Shown here piece by piece: positions 45,979 to 54,086 of a stretch of DNA of 64,000 nucleotides. How positions within the stretch are numbered: position 1 is the stretch's first letter; each line of letters begins with the position of its first letter. Both the position numbers and the translations under genes were made by a program. The notes beneath the pieces are model-generated. The model was not told the DNA's origin. It ran no database searches and worked only from the letters and a program-made list of their open reading frames with translations. Source of the stretch: Acidobacteriota bacterium (GTDB lineage: Bacteria > Acidobacteriota > Terriglobia > Terriglobales > Acidobacteriaceae); assembly GCA_013289875.1 (NCBI GenBank), contig JABCZC010000017.1:1-64000 (forward strand), read 5' to 3'.

Positions 45979-47268
45979 TCACTCCGGACGCGGTAAAGGG
46001 GGCTCGGGGCTGACTGCCGCCGGGACTGCAATCGCTTTTTTGCTGCTCAACAAGCCCTGCATCGCCGCCTCGAAGCGCCGCAGAACCTGCTCGCGACCCA
46101 GAGTCTCCTCAGCGAAGAGACGCGCGGCCCGTCCCATTTCCTTGCGCAGCTGGGCGTTTGCTGCGAGCTTGAGAACGGCCGCAACCAGCGCGTCCAGATC
46201 GCCCGGGGCGACGTTGATGCCACATCCTGAGACAGCTTCCGCGACCTGGGTGCCAGGAGATGCGGTGGCGATCACAGGCCGTCCGCTGGCCAGCATGCCG
46301 GTAAGCTTCGAGGGCATCACGAGGGCCGCAGCATCTTCTTTTTGCGGCAGAAGATGAATGTCGGCAGCGCTCAGCAGCTCATTCAGTTTGTCAAGCGGCT
46401 GTAAAGGCAATAGCGAGACATTCTGGAGAGCGGTGGTCATCTGCTCCAGTTGCGGACGGAAGGCGCCATCGCCGCAAAAGACAAAATGCAGGCGGGGATC
46501 GTCGTGCAATTGCTGCGCGAGTTGCGGCAGCATTTCGAGACCCTGTTTCACGCCGAGGTTACCGGAGTAGAGCAGTACGATCTGCTGATCACCGATGCCG
46601 AGCTCGCGGCGGATCTGGTTCGGACCCTCGAGGGGCCGAATGGAATCGATGTCCACCCAGTTGGGAAAATGCTCCCTCTTGTGCTTAGGCACTCCCTTTT
46701 CGGCCAGACGCTTCACCATGTTCGACGAGATGCTGGATACGCGATCGAATCCGCGCATCACCAGGCGCTCATAGGCAAGAGCGAAGTTGTGGATTGCGCC
46801 CTCGGCGGGCAGCAGGCCGAGACCGAAGGCTGCGTCGATTTCAAAGTCCTGTACGTGCAGCCAGGCGGCAGCGCCTGCGATAGCCGCCGTCAGGACGGTG
46901 GAGGGCGCACAGAAGAAAGCGGGCTCCACTGTAAGCACCACATGTGGACGCCAGCCAGCCAAAGCCAGCATGACGGGCAGGCTGCTGGTGGCGAACGAAC
47001 CCAGGTGCACCATGCGGCTGATGCCGCTGGGACGCGAAGGAACCCATAATGGGCAGCGATAGATTTGCACGCCGTTCGGCGAGATTTCCTTCCGGTACTT
47101 CCACCAGCTGTAGTCTTCCCCTACTCTCCAGGCTGGATAGTAGGGCGGAGTCGTGACGACACGCACTTCGTGGCCGCGTCCGGCCAGCCATTCCATCATT
47201 TCGCCGGAATATTTCCCGATGCCTGTCAACTCAGGGGTATAGTTCAATCCAAGCAGCAGAATGCGCAA
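45979..47268 (-). CDS. WcaI-like glycosyltransferase
   Basis: 429 residues from TTG 47268 (AAAGGA nine bases upstream); ATG 47346 would add 26 residues. GT4-type GT-B fold: LRILLLGLNYTPELTGIGKY near the N-terminus, then YYPAWRVGEDYSWWKYRKE and LYSGNLGVKQGLEMLPQLA. PSKLTGMLASGRPVIATA is in the donor-binding half. The sequence fits the colanic-acid fucosyltransferase WcaI group, agreeing with the nearby GDP-fucose genes. The C-terminus is an Ala/Pro tail. Confidence 0.88.
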   Translation of the reverse strand: MRILLLGLNYTPELTGIGKYSGEMMEWLAGRGHEVRVVTTPPYYPAWRVGEDYSWWKYRKEISPNGVQIYRCPLWVPSRPSGISRMVHLGSFATSSLPVMLALAGWRPHVVLTVEPAFFCAPSTVLTAAIAGAAAWLHVQDFEIDAAFGLGLLPAEGAIHNFALAYERLVMRGFDRVSSISSNMVKRLAEKGVPKHKREHFPNWVDIDSIRPLEGPNQIRRELGIGDQQIVLLYSGNLGVKQGLEMLPQLAQQLHDDPRLHFVFCGDGAFRPQLEQMTTALQNVSLLPLQPLDKLNELLSAADIHLLPQKEDAAALVMPSKLTGMLASGRPVIATASPGTQVAEAVSGCGINVAPGDLDALVAAVLKLAANAQLRKEMGRAARLFAEETLGREQVLRRFEAAMQGLLSSKKAIAVPAAVSPEPPLPRPE

Positions 47269-47395
47269 ATTTCGGTGTCCTTTCTGGCTAAGGGCCCGCA
47301 ACCGGAGCCTGAAGGGGGGTACAGAAGGAATCCCTGTACCCAGCATATTCGATTCCGCAAAATTACTCGACGTGAGAAGCTAAATTTATCATTCG

Positions 47396-48244
47396 ATGTT
47401 CCTTCCGGTTATGCGACGCCTCAACTCTCAACCACTTGCGGCGATTGGCGCGGCGCTGCTCGGCGGTTTCCTTTTCGCCGCGATCTTCGCTCCGCTGATC
47501 GCGCCCGCCGACCCCGCCACCATTGACCTGAACCATCGACTGGCCTCGCCCGGCGCCGCCCACTGGCTGGGCACCGATGAACTGGGCCGCGACATCTTGT
47601 CCCGCATTCTCTATGGAGCGAGGTTGTCGCTGACAGTTGCGGTTTCGGTGGTGGCCTGCTCCCTGTTTCTGGGTGTTGTGCTCGGCGGCATCGCCGGCTA
47701 CTACGGTGGCATGGTGGATACGACGCTGAATGTCTTCGTAATGAACGCCTTTCTTGCTTTACCGGGAATTCTTTTGGCGATAGCCTTTGTCGCGTTTCTC
47801 GGTCCGGGGATGATCAATCTTGTCTTGGCGTTATCGATTGGGGGATGGGTGGGGTACGCCCGGCTAGTGAGGGCCCAGGTGCTGGCGGTGCGGGAGAGGG
47901 AGTTTGTGGAGGCGGCCCGGGCGCTGGGTGCGAGCGACCTGCGCATCTTCGTACGGCATATCCTTCCCAACATCGTGCAGCCCCTGATTGTGCAGTCGGC
48001 GATCGGCATGGCGGGTGCGGTGCTGGCGGAGGCGACGCTGAGCTTCCTGGGACTTGGCATTCCGCCTCCTGCGGCGAGCTGGGGATCAATGCTCAACGAT
48101 GCACGCTCCCACCTCTTCGACTCTCCGCACCTGGTTCTCTTCCCGGCGCTGGCAGTGATGTTCTGCGTGCTGTCCTTCAACTTCCTGGGTGACGCGCTGC
48201 GCGACTATCTCGACCCGCGGACACGGCTCAGTATCGGACTGTAG
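47396..48244 (+). CDS. ABC transporter permease, DppC/OppC-like
   Basis: 282 residues with six hydrophobic segments. The N-terminal IAPADPATIDLNHRLASPG and HWLGTDELGRDILSRILYGA, and the EAA loop EFVEAARALGASDLRIFVRH, are typical of the inner-membrane subunit of oligopeptide transporters. No binding protein, second permease or ATPase gene lies nearby, so the rest of the system must be elsewhere. Confidence 0.92.
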   Translation: MFLPVMRRLNSQPLAAIGAALLGGFLFAAIFAPLIAPADPATIDLNHRLASPGAAHWLGTDELGRDILSRILYGARLSLTVAVSVVACSLFLGVVLGGIAGYYGGMVDTTLNVFVMNAFLALPGILLAIAFVAFLGPGMINLVLALSIGGWVGYARLVRAQVLAVREREFVEAARALGASDLRIFVRHILPNIVQPLIVQSAIGMAGAVLAEATLSFLGLGIPPPAASWGSMLNDARSHLFDSPHLVLFPALAVMFCVLSFNFLGDALRDYLDPRTRLSIGL

Positions 48245-48246
48245 CT

Positions 48247-48702
48247 GTGCTGGTCGGAGTCATCTCGGACACGCATGGGCTGCTTCGGCCAGAGGCAGTT
48301 GCCGCGCTGCGCGGCGTCAAGCACATCCTGCATGCGGGAGACGTGGGAGACGCGGCCATCCTCGATCAGCTTGGGAAGATTGCTCCGGTGACGGCGATTC
48401 GGGGGAATGTGGATCGCGGCGGGCGCTGCGGGCGGCTTCCGGAGACGGAACTGGTGGAACTGGGCGGGCAGAGCATTTACATGCTGCACGACCGGATGAC
48501 GCTGGATCTCGATCCGGTTGCGGCGGGGATCGGCGCGGTGATCTACGGACACTCGCATCATCCGGCAATCGAGTGGGCGAAGGGAGTCCTCTATTTCAAT
48601 CCGGGGAGCGCAGGGGCGAGGCGGTTTTCGCTGCCGGTTTCGGTGGGATTTCTGGAGATTTCTGATTCGGGGATCGAGCCGAGACTGCTGACGATTGGGT
48701 AG
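48247..48702 (+). CDS. YfcE/MJ0936-like metallophosphoesterase
   Basis: 151 residues from GTG 48247. Metal-binding motifs are SDTHG (residues 7-11), HAGDVGD, RGNVDRG and GHSHHP, and the C-terminus is NPGSAGARR. These enzymes hydrolyse phosphodiesters; the natural substrate is unknown. It begins two bases after the permease stop and is likely translationally coupled. Confidence 0.92.
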   Translation: MLVGVISDTHGLLRPEAVAALRGVKHILHAGDVGDAAILDQLGKIAPVTAIRGNVDRGGRCGRLPETELVELGGQSIYMLHDRMTLDLDPVAAGIGAVIYGHSHHPAIEWAKGVLYFNPGSAGARRFSLPVSVGFLEISDSGIEPRLLTIG

Positions 48703-48858
48703 GTACCCCCTCCCCCTCGTACGGGACATACCTACATTCCATGGGAGTTAACCCATAGGTCGCCTTCAGTTAATTTATTATCAATTACTTACAATAGTTA
48801 CCACAGAATCAGAGACTTACAAGGGGTGTTTCCCCGTTTTGGGTGAGCCGGCAAGGAA

Positions 48859-48883
48859 AAGCCCGGCTGGAATAGCCGGGCTT
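48859..48883 (-). terminator. Intrinsic terminator after the NAD(P)-binding gene
   Basis: AAGCCCGGCT and AGCCGGGCTT (48859-48868, 48874-48883) form a perfect 10-bp stem around GGAAT. On the minus strand it is followed by a short T-tract (TTTTCC), and it lies 61 bases past the stop of the gene ending at 48945. It may also act weakly on the plus strand. Confidence 0.7.
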
Positions 48884-48944
48884 CTTGACTCTATTTCTAT
48901 TGTAGTTGATTGGGTGAAATTCTCCGCCAGATTTCAATCCGAGT

Positions 48945-49574
48945 TCAGTAAGCAGCAGTGAATTGCTGGCGGATGTGTTTCGGGTGTTCTAGTTCGTCGA
49001 CCAGGGCGATGGAGTAGTCTTCGGCGGAGATGAAGCTCTTTCCTTTGTCGTCGGTGATGAGGGTGTCGGTGCCAAGGCGGAATTTGCCGCTGCGTTCGCC
49101 GGGCTGGATGAATCCGGCTGGCGAGAAATAGGTCCAGTCGAGATCGGATTGTCGCAAGAGGGCGAGTGCATCATGGTGGGCGATGGCGATGGCCTTGTAT
49201 TCCTCGGGGAGGTGGCCGGAGTCGATGAGGCTAACTCCGGGAGCGACGAGGAGGCTGCCGGCTCCGCCGACGAAGATGAGGCGCTTGACGTCGGACTTGT
49301 CGAGTCCAGCGATGAGCGAATGGGTGGCCTTGATGAGGTCGTTCACGTCTCCTGTGCCGGGTCCGTAGGCGCTGATGACGGCATCGGTGGCGCAAACTTT
49401 GGCGGCAACGTCGGCGGTGTCGAAGATATCTCCCTTGACGGCATTTACGCCCGGCTTAGCGGGAACTTTAGAGGGATCGCGTGCGATGGCGGTGACGTTA
49501 TGGCCGCGCGAGACGAGTTCGATGAGGACGCGGCTGCCGATCATTCCGGTGGGGCTGTAGAGGACGACATTCAT
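48945..49574 (-). CDS. NAD(P)H-binding (NmrA-like) oxidoreductase
   Basis: 209 residues. A Rossmann motif (SPTGMIGSRVLIELVSRGHN), GDIFDTADVA and KRLIFVGGAGSLLV mark the atypical SDR/NAD(P)-binding family. The C-terminal region FSPAGFIQPGERSGKF is also typical. Substrate unknown. The first ~22 codons of this gene occur again at 50117-50181 as a leftover of a tandem duplication. Confidence 0.9.
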   Translation of the reverse strand: MNVVLYSPTGMIGSRVLIELVSRGHNVTAIARDPSKVPAKPGVNAVKGDIFDTADVAAKVCATDAVISAYGPGTGDVNDLIKATHSLIAGLDKSDVKRLIFVGGAGSLLVAPGVSLIDSGHLPEEYKAIAIAHHDALALLRQSDLDWTYFSPAGFIQPGERSGKFRLGTDTLITDDKGKSFISAEDYSIALVDELEHPKHIRQQFTAAY

Positions 49575-49692
49575 GCGAGGCTCTCCTTGCTGTGCTCAGG
49601 GCCCAGCGTGCTCAAGGATAGACCATCGGAGCTAACGGGTGCGGAAATTGGGCAGTGGCGGGAGCAGTGTGACTGGCGTACCATTGCGGGCC

Positions 49693-50100
49693 ATGGACAC
49701 TGCCACGATGGATCTCGGCGCGATCAAGCAGGCTATGGCGAAGACGAATGAGCTCTTCAACAGCGAGGTCTTCGGCAAGCGGAACTTCGCTGCTATCGGC
49801 CAGATTTATACGACAGATGCGCGCATCCTGCCGCCGGGCAGACTGATGGTCTTCGGCCGGCTGGAGATCGAAGGGTTCTGGTTCGACATCATCCGGTCCT
49901 ACAATGCAAAGTCAATTGCCCGCCAGTCCCTGGATCTAATGCCGGCTGGAGAGGGTCTGGTCGAAGTCGGGAGGAGCGTGATCACGGCAGAACCTGCCGA
50001 ACAACCTGAAGTCCAGGTTGACATAAAGTATGTCGTGTTCTGGAAGCAGGAAGATGGCTTGTGGAAGTGGCATGTCCATATCTGGAATCAGAGCTGGTGA
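49693..50100 (+). CDS. NTF2-like (SnoaL/DUF4440-type) protein, copy 1
   Basis: 135 residues. The pattern AMAKTNELFNSEVFGKRNFA, YTTDARILPPG and VVFWKQEDGLWKWHVHIWN is typical of small cone-shaped NTF2-like proteins. A paralogue of the same length follows at 50293, so the pair arose by tandem duplication. Function unknown. Confidence 0.85.
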   Translation: MDTATMDLGAIKQAMAKTNELFNSEVFGKRNFAAIGQIYTTDARILPPGRLMVFGRLEIEGFWFDIIRSYNAKSIARQSLDLMPAGEGLVEVGRSVITAEPAEQPEVQVDIKYVVFWKQEDGLWKWHVHIWNQSW

Positions 50101-50116
50101 GTTGCTACTCGGGCAG

Positions 50117-50181
50117 GAGACGAGTTCGTTGAGGATGCGTCTGCCGATCATGCCGGTGGGGCTGTAGAGGACGACATTCAT
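50117..50181 (-). pseudogene. 5' remnant of a duplicated NAD(P)-binding oxidoreductase gene
   Basis: The minus strand reads MNVVLYSPTGMIGRRILNEL plus VS, matching the start of the intact gene at 48945-49574, and then diverges. Only the first ~22 codons remain. Confidence 0.8.
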
Positions 50182-50292
50182 GCGAGGCTCCTTGGATGCT
50201 CCGGAAGATCAGATGATCGGGTGTGGGTGGAGATGCGTGATTGATTACGAATTGATGGCGAGTTGCCGGAGGTTGCGGTAGCATTGCGGGCC

Positions 50293-50700
50293 ATGGATAC
50301 TACCAACGCGGACCTCATTGCAATCAAGCAGAAAATGGCGAAGACGAACGACCTCTTCAATACCGAGGTCTTCGGCAAGCGGAACTTCGACGCACTTGAC
50401 CAGATCTACACGACGGATGCACATATCCTGCCGCCGGGTGCGCCACCTACTTCAGGCAGGCAGGCGATCAAGGGCTTCTGGTCGGGGCTGATTCAGTCGG
50501 TCAATGCGAAGTCGGCGGTCCTGGAATCCGTCAAGGTAATGCCGACTGGTGACGGTGTGGTCGAGATCGGAAAGGCGTTGCTCACGATAGAGCCTCCGGG
50601 TCAGGCGCAGTCACAGATCGACGTGAAGTACGTGGTCTTCTGGCGCGAGGAAGACGGGCGCTGGAAGTGGCACGTTGATATCTGGAATATGAACGCCTAG
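50293..50700 (+). CDS. NTF2-like (SnoaL/DUF4440-type) protein, copy 2
   Basis: 135 residues, aligning over its whole length with the NTF2-like protein at 49693-50100 (for example KTNDLFNTEVFGKRNFDALD, WRWEDGRWKWHVDIWN-like end). The copies differ at many positions, so they have diverged. Both start just after the phrase CATTGCGGGCC. Confidence 0.85.
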   Translation: MDTTNADLIAIKQKMAKTNDLFNTEVFGKRNFDALDQIYTTDAHILPPGAPPTSGRQAIKGFWSGLIQSVNAKSAVLESVKVMPTGDGVVEIGKALLTIEPPGQAQSQIDVKYVVFWREEDGRWKWHVDIWNMNA

Positions 50701-50740
50701 TGAGTTCCACGCTGTTGCTTAAGAATGAGGCGTAATTTCC

Positions 50741-50830
50741 CCACTCAAGCCAACACATGGCTTGCGTGGGGCACCGGCGGGGAGATTACGTGCAGCGTGC
50801 GGATCTGGATGCATTCTCGTATGAGGGTGG
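50741..50830 (+). pseudogene. Degenerate fragment of an ASCH-domain gene
   Basis: The stretch contains GAGATTACGTGCAGCGTGCG and the following GATCTGGATGC, identical to part of the intact ASCH gene at 53230-53592. The flanks align weakly on both sides. No intact frame remains. Confidence 0.6.
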
Positions 50831-50838
50831 GCCTAAAA

Positions 50839-51080
50839 GCAGATCCTTCGACTTCGCACGCCACGGCGTGCTTCGCTCAGGATGACAACCGTTTAAATCT
50901 CGCTCAGGATGACATCGTTGGGGAATGGTGAGCGAAACTGCAGGTCCTTCGACTCCGCGCTTCGCTCAGGATGGGGCACCCCAGAGCGGTGGTCAGTGAT
51001 GAAAAAGCAGGTCCTTCGACTCCGCACGCTTCGCGTGCTCCGCTCAGGATGACAACCGTCTAAATCTCGCTCAGGATGAC
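50839..51080. repeat. Cluster of dispersed repeats ending in CGCTCAGGATGAC
   Basis: Three copies of a GCAGGTCCTTCGACTCCGC...CGCTCAGGATGAC unit (about 50839-50888, 50939-50974, 51007-51058) alternate with shorter AAATCTCGCTCAGGATGAC half-units (50893-50913, 51062-51080). The units have small internal palindromes. A related copy is at 58899-58934. No coding potential is seen. Confidence 0.7.
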
Positions 51081-51108
51081 GGTATATGGGGAGGGGAGCG
51101 GGAAGAAT

Positions 51109-51133
51109 CCCACGTCCGAAAATCCGGACACGG
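51109..51133. repeat. REP-like palindromic repeat, copy 4 (decayed)
   Basis: CCCACGTCCG, AAAAT, CCGGACACGG, then AGCACCC. It resembles copy 1 but with a damaged right arm. It lies about 100 bp upstream of the exported-protein gene at 51239. Confidence 0.55.
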
Positions 51134-51238
51134 AGCACCCACGCTTTCGCGAGCCGGGCTTAGTCCAAACGGCTGCCTTGCACCGGAGGTCCCTCTCGGG
51201 GTGTATAGTTTGTGGCGGTCCCCCAGAAAAGAGAAAAC

Positions 51239-51703
51239 ATGAAAGCAAGGAACCTGATATTAACCGCGGCGCTGTGTTTTACCGGAGCAGCACTGTGTTT
51301 TGCCGCTAACCCGAACATGGGCACGTGGAAGCTCAACGAAGCCAAGTCGAAGATTCCGGCAGGCGCTCCGAAGAACACGACGGTTGTCTACGAGGCCGCG
51401 GGCGACAACGTGAAAGTAACCACGGATGGAACGGGGCGAGATGGCCAACCCGCGCACACTGAGTGGACGGGAAAGTTCGACGGCAAGGATTATCCGCTCA
51501 CCGGCGATTCGAGTGCAGACTCACGGTCCTACAAGACGATCAACGACCACACGCTGGAGCTAACCAACAAGATGGGCGGCAAAGTTGTTGCTACGGGCCG
51601 CGTTGTCGTGTCGCCGGACGGCAAGACCCGCACCCTTCACCTGTCAACAACGGATTCGGCCGGCAAGAAGATCAGCAGCACCGGAGTGTACGACAAGCAG
51701 TAG
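51239..51703 (+). CDS. Exported protein of unknown function
   Basis: 154 residues from ATG 51239. A signal peptide (ARNLILTAALCFTGAALCFA) precedes a beta-rich domain with the sequence NMGTWKLNEAKSKIPAGAPK, seen in small lipocalin-like proteins that are common in Acidobacteria. No catalytic residues or Cys in the mature part. Function unknown. Confidence 0.8.
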   Translation: MKARNLILTAALCFTGAALCFAANPNMGTWKLNEAKSKIPAGAPKNTTVVYEAAGDNVKVTTDGTGRDGQPAHTEWTGKFDGKDYPLTGDSSADSRSYKTINDHTLELTNKMGGKVVATGRVVVSPDGKTRTLHLSTTDSAGKKISSTGVYDKQ

Positions 51704-51789
51704 TTCAGCGTTCGGCGTTCAGGGGAGAGCTTCCAGCCTCCAGCTTTTAGCTGTTAGTCTTGCCCCCTGTCCCACGTTAGCTTCTCCCA

Positions 51790-51818
51790 CCCCAGCGAGC
51801 GAAAACCGCTCGCCGGGG
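51790..51818. repeat. Palindromic dispersed-repeat unit
   Basis: CCCCAGCGAGC (51790-51800), loop GAAAACC, GCTCGCCGGGG (51808-51818). Ten of eleven positions pair. It lies between two convergent genes (51703 and 51873) and is followed by GACCCC and GGGGCACCCC, resembling the other palindromes of the window. Confidence 0.55.
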
Positions 51819-51872
51819 ACCCCGGTCGCAAGGGATGGGGCACCCCGGCGATTCCAAATGACCATGGAATGC

Positions 51873-53036
51873 CTATTGCGTGCAGCTGGTCGAAGTTGTT
51901 GTCACGTTGGCGAAAAGATTCGTCGGCGAAAACGTCTGGCCCTTCTCTACGTTCGCGATTCCAATCCCGACTCCTACGATTCCGTTGTCGCGCACGAGAC
52001 TTCCATCGGCGCATCCGAGATCGATTCCGATGGTCGGTGGGGTGGGATTGAGGTCGGGACTGTACGGACAATTGGCGTTTACGCACGCGGGGTTCCGATA
52101 CGTGGAGGGCGCGGTGATCAAATTGTCGGAGGCGTCGGTTACCTGCGACATGCCGATGGCATTGTTGAGGAGCGTGTTATGCCGGGCTGCGCCAGCTCCT
52201 ACGATCCCATAGAGCGATGATTGAACGATGTTGCCTCGAACCAACTGGCCACCCTCAATTCCCTTGGTTTGAACGAAAAGCGTGCCCGTGATCGTGTTGT
52301 CGGTAATGGTCCCGGTGACCGCCTGTATCCCCACCCCATACGGACCGTTGCCGCCAGAGACGACATTGTGGTCTGCCGTGAGATCGCCGGACGCATAGAT
52401 TCCGTAGTGACCGACGCCGCTTACCACGCTATTTGTTACAACTGCTTTCTCACTGCCATTGAACTCGACCCCATTTCCGCAGTTCGGTATCAGCTGGGGT
52501 CCTTCATCACCCGGCGCTAGGATTGAGCCAAATTGGCCGCTTACGTTCATGTGGTCCAGGGCGCCTGGAGTGTTCAAGAAATATACCCCGGAAAAGTCTT
52601 GGACAATGCCATCTGGACAGTAATCGTTGGTTACTCCGCCTAGATTGCCCAGGTAGTTAATGAGAGCATTGCTGCCACTGACGGACATGTTCATCAGTTT
52701 CACCGGCCCGCCAGCGTTATTCACGAAGACCTGTGGATAGAAATTGGAGTTGGCAGGAAGCATATTCAACCCGGTCGTCGGGGTTACGATGGTGACGCCC
52801 GGCTGGTTGGGCAATACGATGCCCTGGATCGTCAGCGGCTTGTCAATCTCCAGCTGTTCGGCATACGTCCCAGGACAGACATCGACGACTCCTCCAGCGG
52901 GCGCTGCCGCGATCGCCGCCGAGATGGTTGTGTAAGGGTGTTTGACTGATTGGCAGGTTCCAACAGTGACGGCGGCATGGCCAATTTCAAGGCAGGAGCA
53001 CAGAAAAAGCGCTGTCAAGATCTTTCTTGAGCACAT
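51873..53036 (-). CDS. Secreted right-handed beta-helix repeat protein
   Basis: 387 residues from ATG 53036 (GGAGA eight bases upstream). A signal peptide (KILTALFLCSCLEIGHA) is followed by a pectate-lyase-like start (YTTISAAIAAAPAGGVVDVC then PGTYAEQLEIDKPLTIQGI). The following rungs, such as NSVVSGVGHYGIYASGDL and NNAIGMSQVTDASDNLI, are of the NosD/parallel beta-helix type. It probably binds or cuts polysaccharide; no catalytic site is evident. Confidence 0.85.
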   Translation of the reverse strand: MCSRKILTALFLCSCLEIGHAAVTVGTCQSVKHPYTTISAAIAAAPAGGVVDVCPGTYAEQLEIDKPLTIQGIVLPNQPGVTIVTPTTGLNMLPANSNFYPQVFVNNAGGPVKLMNMSVSGSNALINYLGNLGGVTNDYCPDGIVQDFSGVYFLNTPGALDHMNVSGQFGSILAPGDEGPQLIPNCGNGVEFNGSEKAVVTNSVVSGVGHYGIYASGDLTADHNVVSGGNGPYGVGIQAVTGTITDNTITGTLFVQTKGIEGGQLVRGNIVQSSLYGIVGAGAARHNTLLNNAIGMSQVTDASDNLITAPSTYRNPACVNANCPYSPDLNPTPPTIGIDLGCADGSLVRDNGIVGVGIGIANVEKGQTFSPTNLFANVTTTSTSCTQ

Positions 53037-53229
53037 ACAATTATTCTCCAAAAGAGAGGGATGTGAACGTCGACGGGCCGTCATGCGGTTTACCGTCGGG
53101 GAGGAGGGGGGCCTTCCGGACCCGATTCTAGATCTCTCTGTGTGAATGCTGCAATGCAACTTAAGCTTCACTCAGAGCGTAGTTGAGGAACATCCGGATT
53201 CTTTGCTATCTCACTCTTGCTATGCAAGG

Positions 53230-53592
53230 ATGGCACCGCCCGAAACAAGCGGCCGCATTGTCGCTATTCGCCCGGGGGAGACTCGCTCCATGATGTTTGC
53301 CAAGCGACTTCGCGAGGGGGTTCGGCGCGGAGAGATTACGTGCAGCGTGCGGATCTGGATGCGTCCTCATGTGAAGGCGGGCGGGCGGTATCGCATGGAC
53401 GAAGGCGAGATCGAGGTGGATTCGATCGAGACGATCGGGTTTCCGGATATTACTCCGGAGCTGGCGCGGGAGTCGGGATTTCTGGGTGTGCTGGACCTGC
53501 TCAAGATAGCGAAGCACGGCAGAGGCGAGAATATCTATCTGGTGCGGTTTCATTATGTGCCGAAAAAACAGGGATCAGGGATTAAGGATTAG
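53230..53592 (+). CDS. ASCH-domain (PUA-like) protein
   Basis: 120 residues (ATG 53230; ATG 53290 or 53293 are alternatives). The core MFAKRLREGVRRGEITCSVR, RMDEGEIEVDSIETIGFPDI and NIYLVRFHYVP fits the ASCH fold, which binds RNA or nucleotides. The last residues (KQGSGIKD) and the stop codon come from a dispersed CAGGGATCAGGGATTAAGGATTAG repeat, so the original C-terminus may have been replaced. Confidence 0.75.
   Translation: MAPPETSGRIVAIRPGETRSMMFAKRLREGVRRGEITCSVRIWMRPHVKAGGRYRMDEGEIEVDSIETIGFPDITPELARESGFLGVLDLLKIAKHGRGENIYLVRFHYVPKKQGSGIKD
53567..53592 (+). repeat. GGGATCAGGG/GGGATTAG repeat overlapping the ASCH gene end
   Basis: The 26 bases repeat the motif also present at 4006-4030 and 20941-21009. 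They encode the last codons and the stop of the ASCH gene. Confidence 0.6.
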
Positions 53593-53625
53593 CGAACAAC
53601 GGGTACCCAGATTCTGCCAACACGG

Positions 53626-54015
53626 CTAAGTCTCTAATGCGCGAGCCAACTTCTTCGGCGCGATCTGAACATAACTGGTATGGACGAGCTCCTTCACTTC
53701 TGTCCAATTGACAGCGGGAAGATCGAGACGAAGGCCCACCCATCCTCTCGGACCAATGTAGGACGGCATGTAGAACTTGCTCGGATGCGCCCGGATAAGA
53801 CGCTGATTGTCGTCAGGGAGGACCTTGCAGCAGACGCTGACGATGTTGTCTCCGTGGTGATTGTTCAGGAAGTAGACGAAGACTTTTTTCGCCACCCGGA
53901 AAGCGGTGTGTTCCCCCTTGTCTTCGCGCGTGGTTCCGGGAAGAGTGAGACAAATGCGGGACAAGCGGGCCAGCCGTTCGTGAATCTGATCCGAAGTCTC
54001 CGCTCCCGCAGTCAT
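53626..54015 (-). CDS. MmcQ/YjbR-family protein
   Basis: 129 residues from ATG 54015; an upstream GTG at 54051 is possible. The pattern LTLPGTTREDKGEHTAFRVA, KVFVYF, CKVLPDDNQRLI and GWVGLRLDLPAVNWTEVKEL is that of the CyaY-like YjbR fold, proposed to bind DNA but without a firm role. It lies 71 bp downstream of the pentapeptide-repeat gene on the same strand. Confidence 0.88.
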   Translation of the reverse strand: MTAGAETSDQIHERLARLSRICLTLPGTTREDKGEHTAFRVAKKVFVYFLNNHHGDNIVSVCCKVLPDDNQRLIRAHPSKFYMPSYIGPRGWVGLRLDLPAVNWTEVKELVHTSYVQIAPKKLARALET

Positions 54016-54086
54016 GCAAACACTTTTACATACTTTGAACTCTGATCCCACCTTAGCTGCGCGAAGGAGGGCCCCGGCCTGCGGCT

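Noticed and set aside
48821-48840. AAGGGGTGTTTCCCCGTTTT as a terminator for the YfcE-like gene
   Set aside because: The stem is only four to six pairs and lies about 120 bases past the gene; too weak to list as a terminator.
50839-51080. CRISPR array
   Set aside because: Units are of unequal length and spacing, with no unique equal-sized spacers and no cas gene; they are dispersed repeats.
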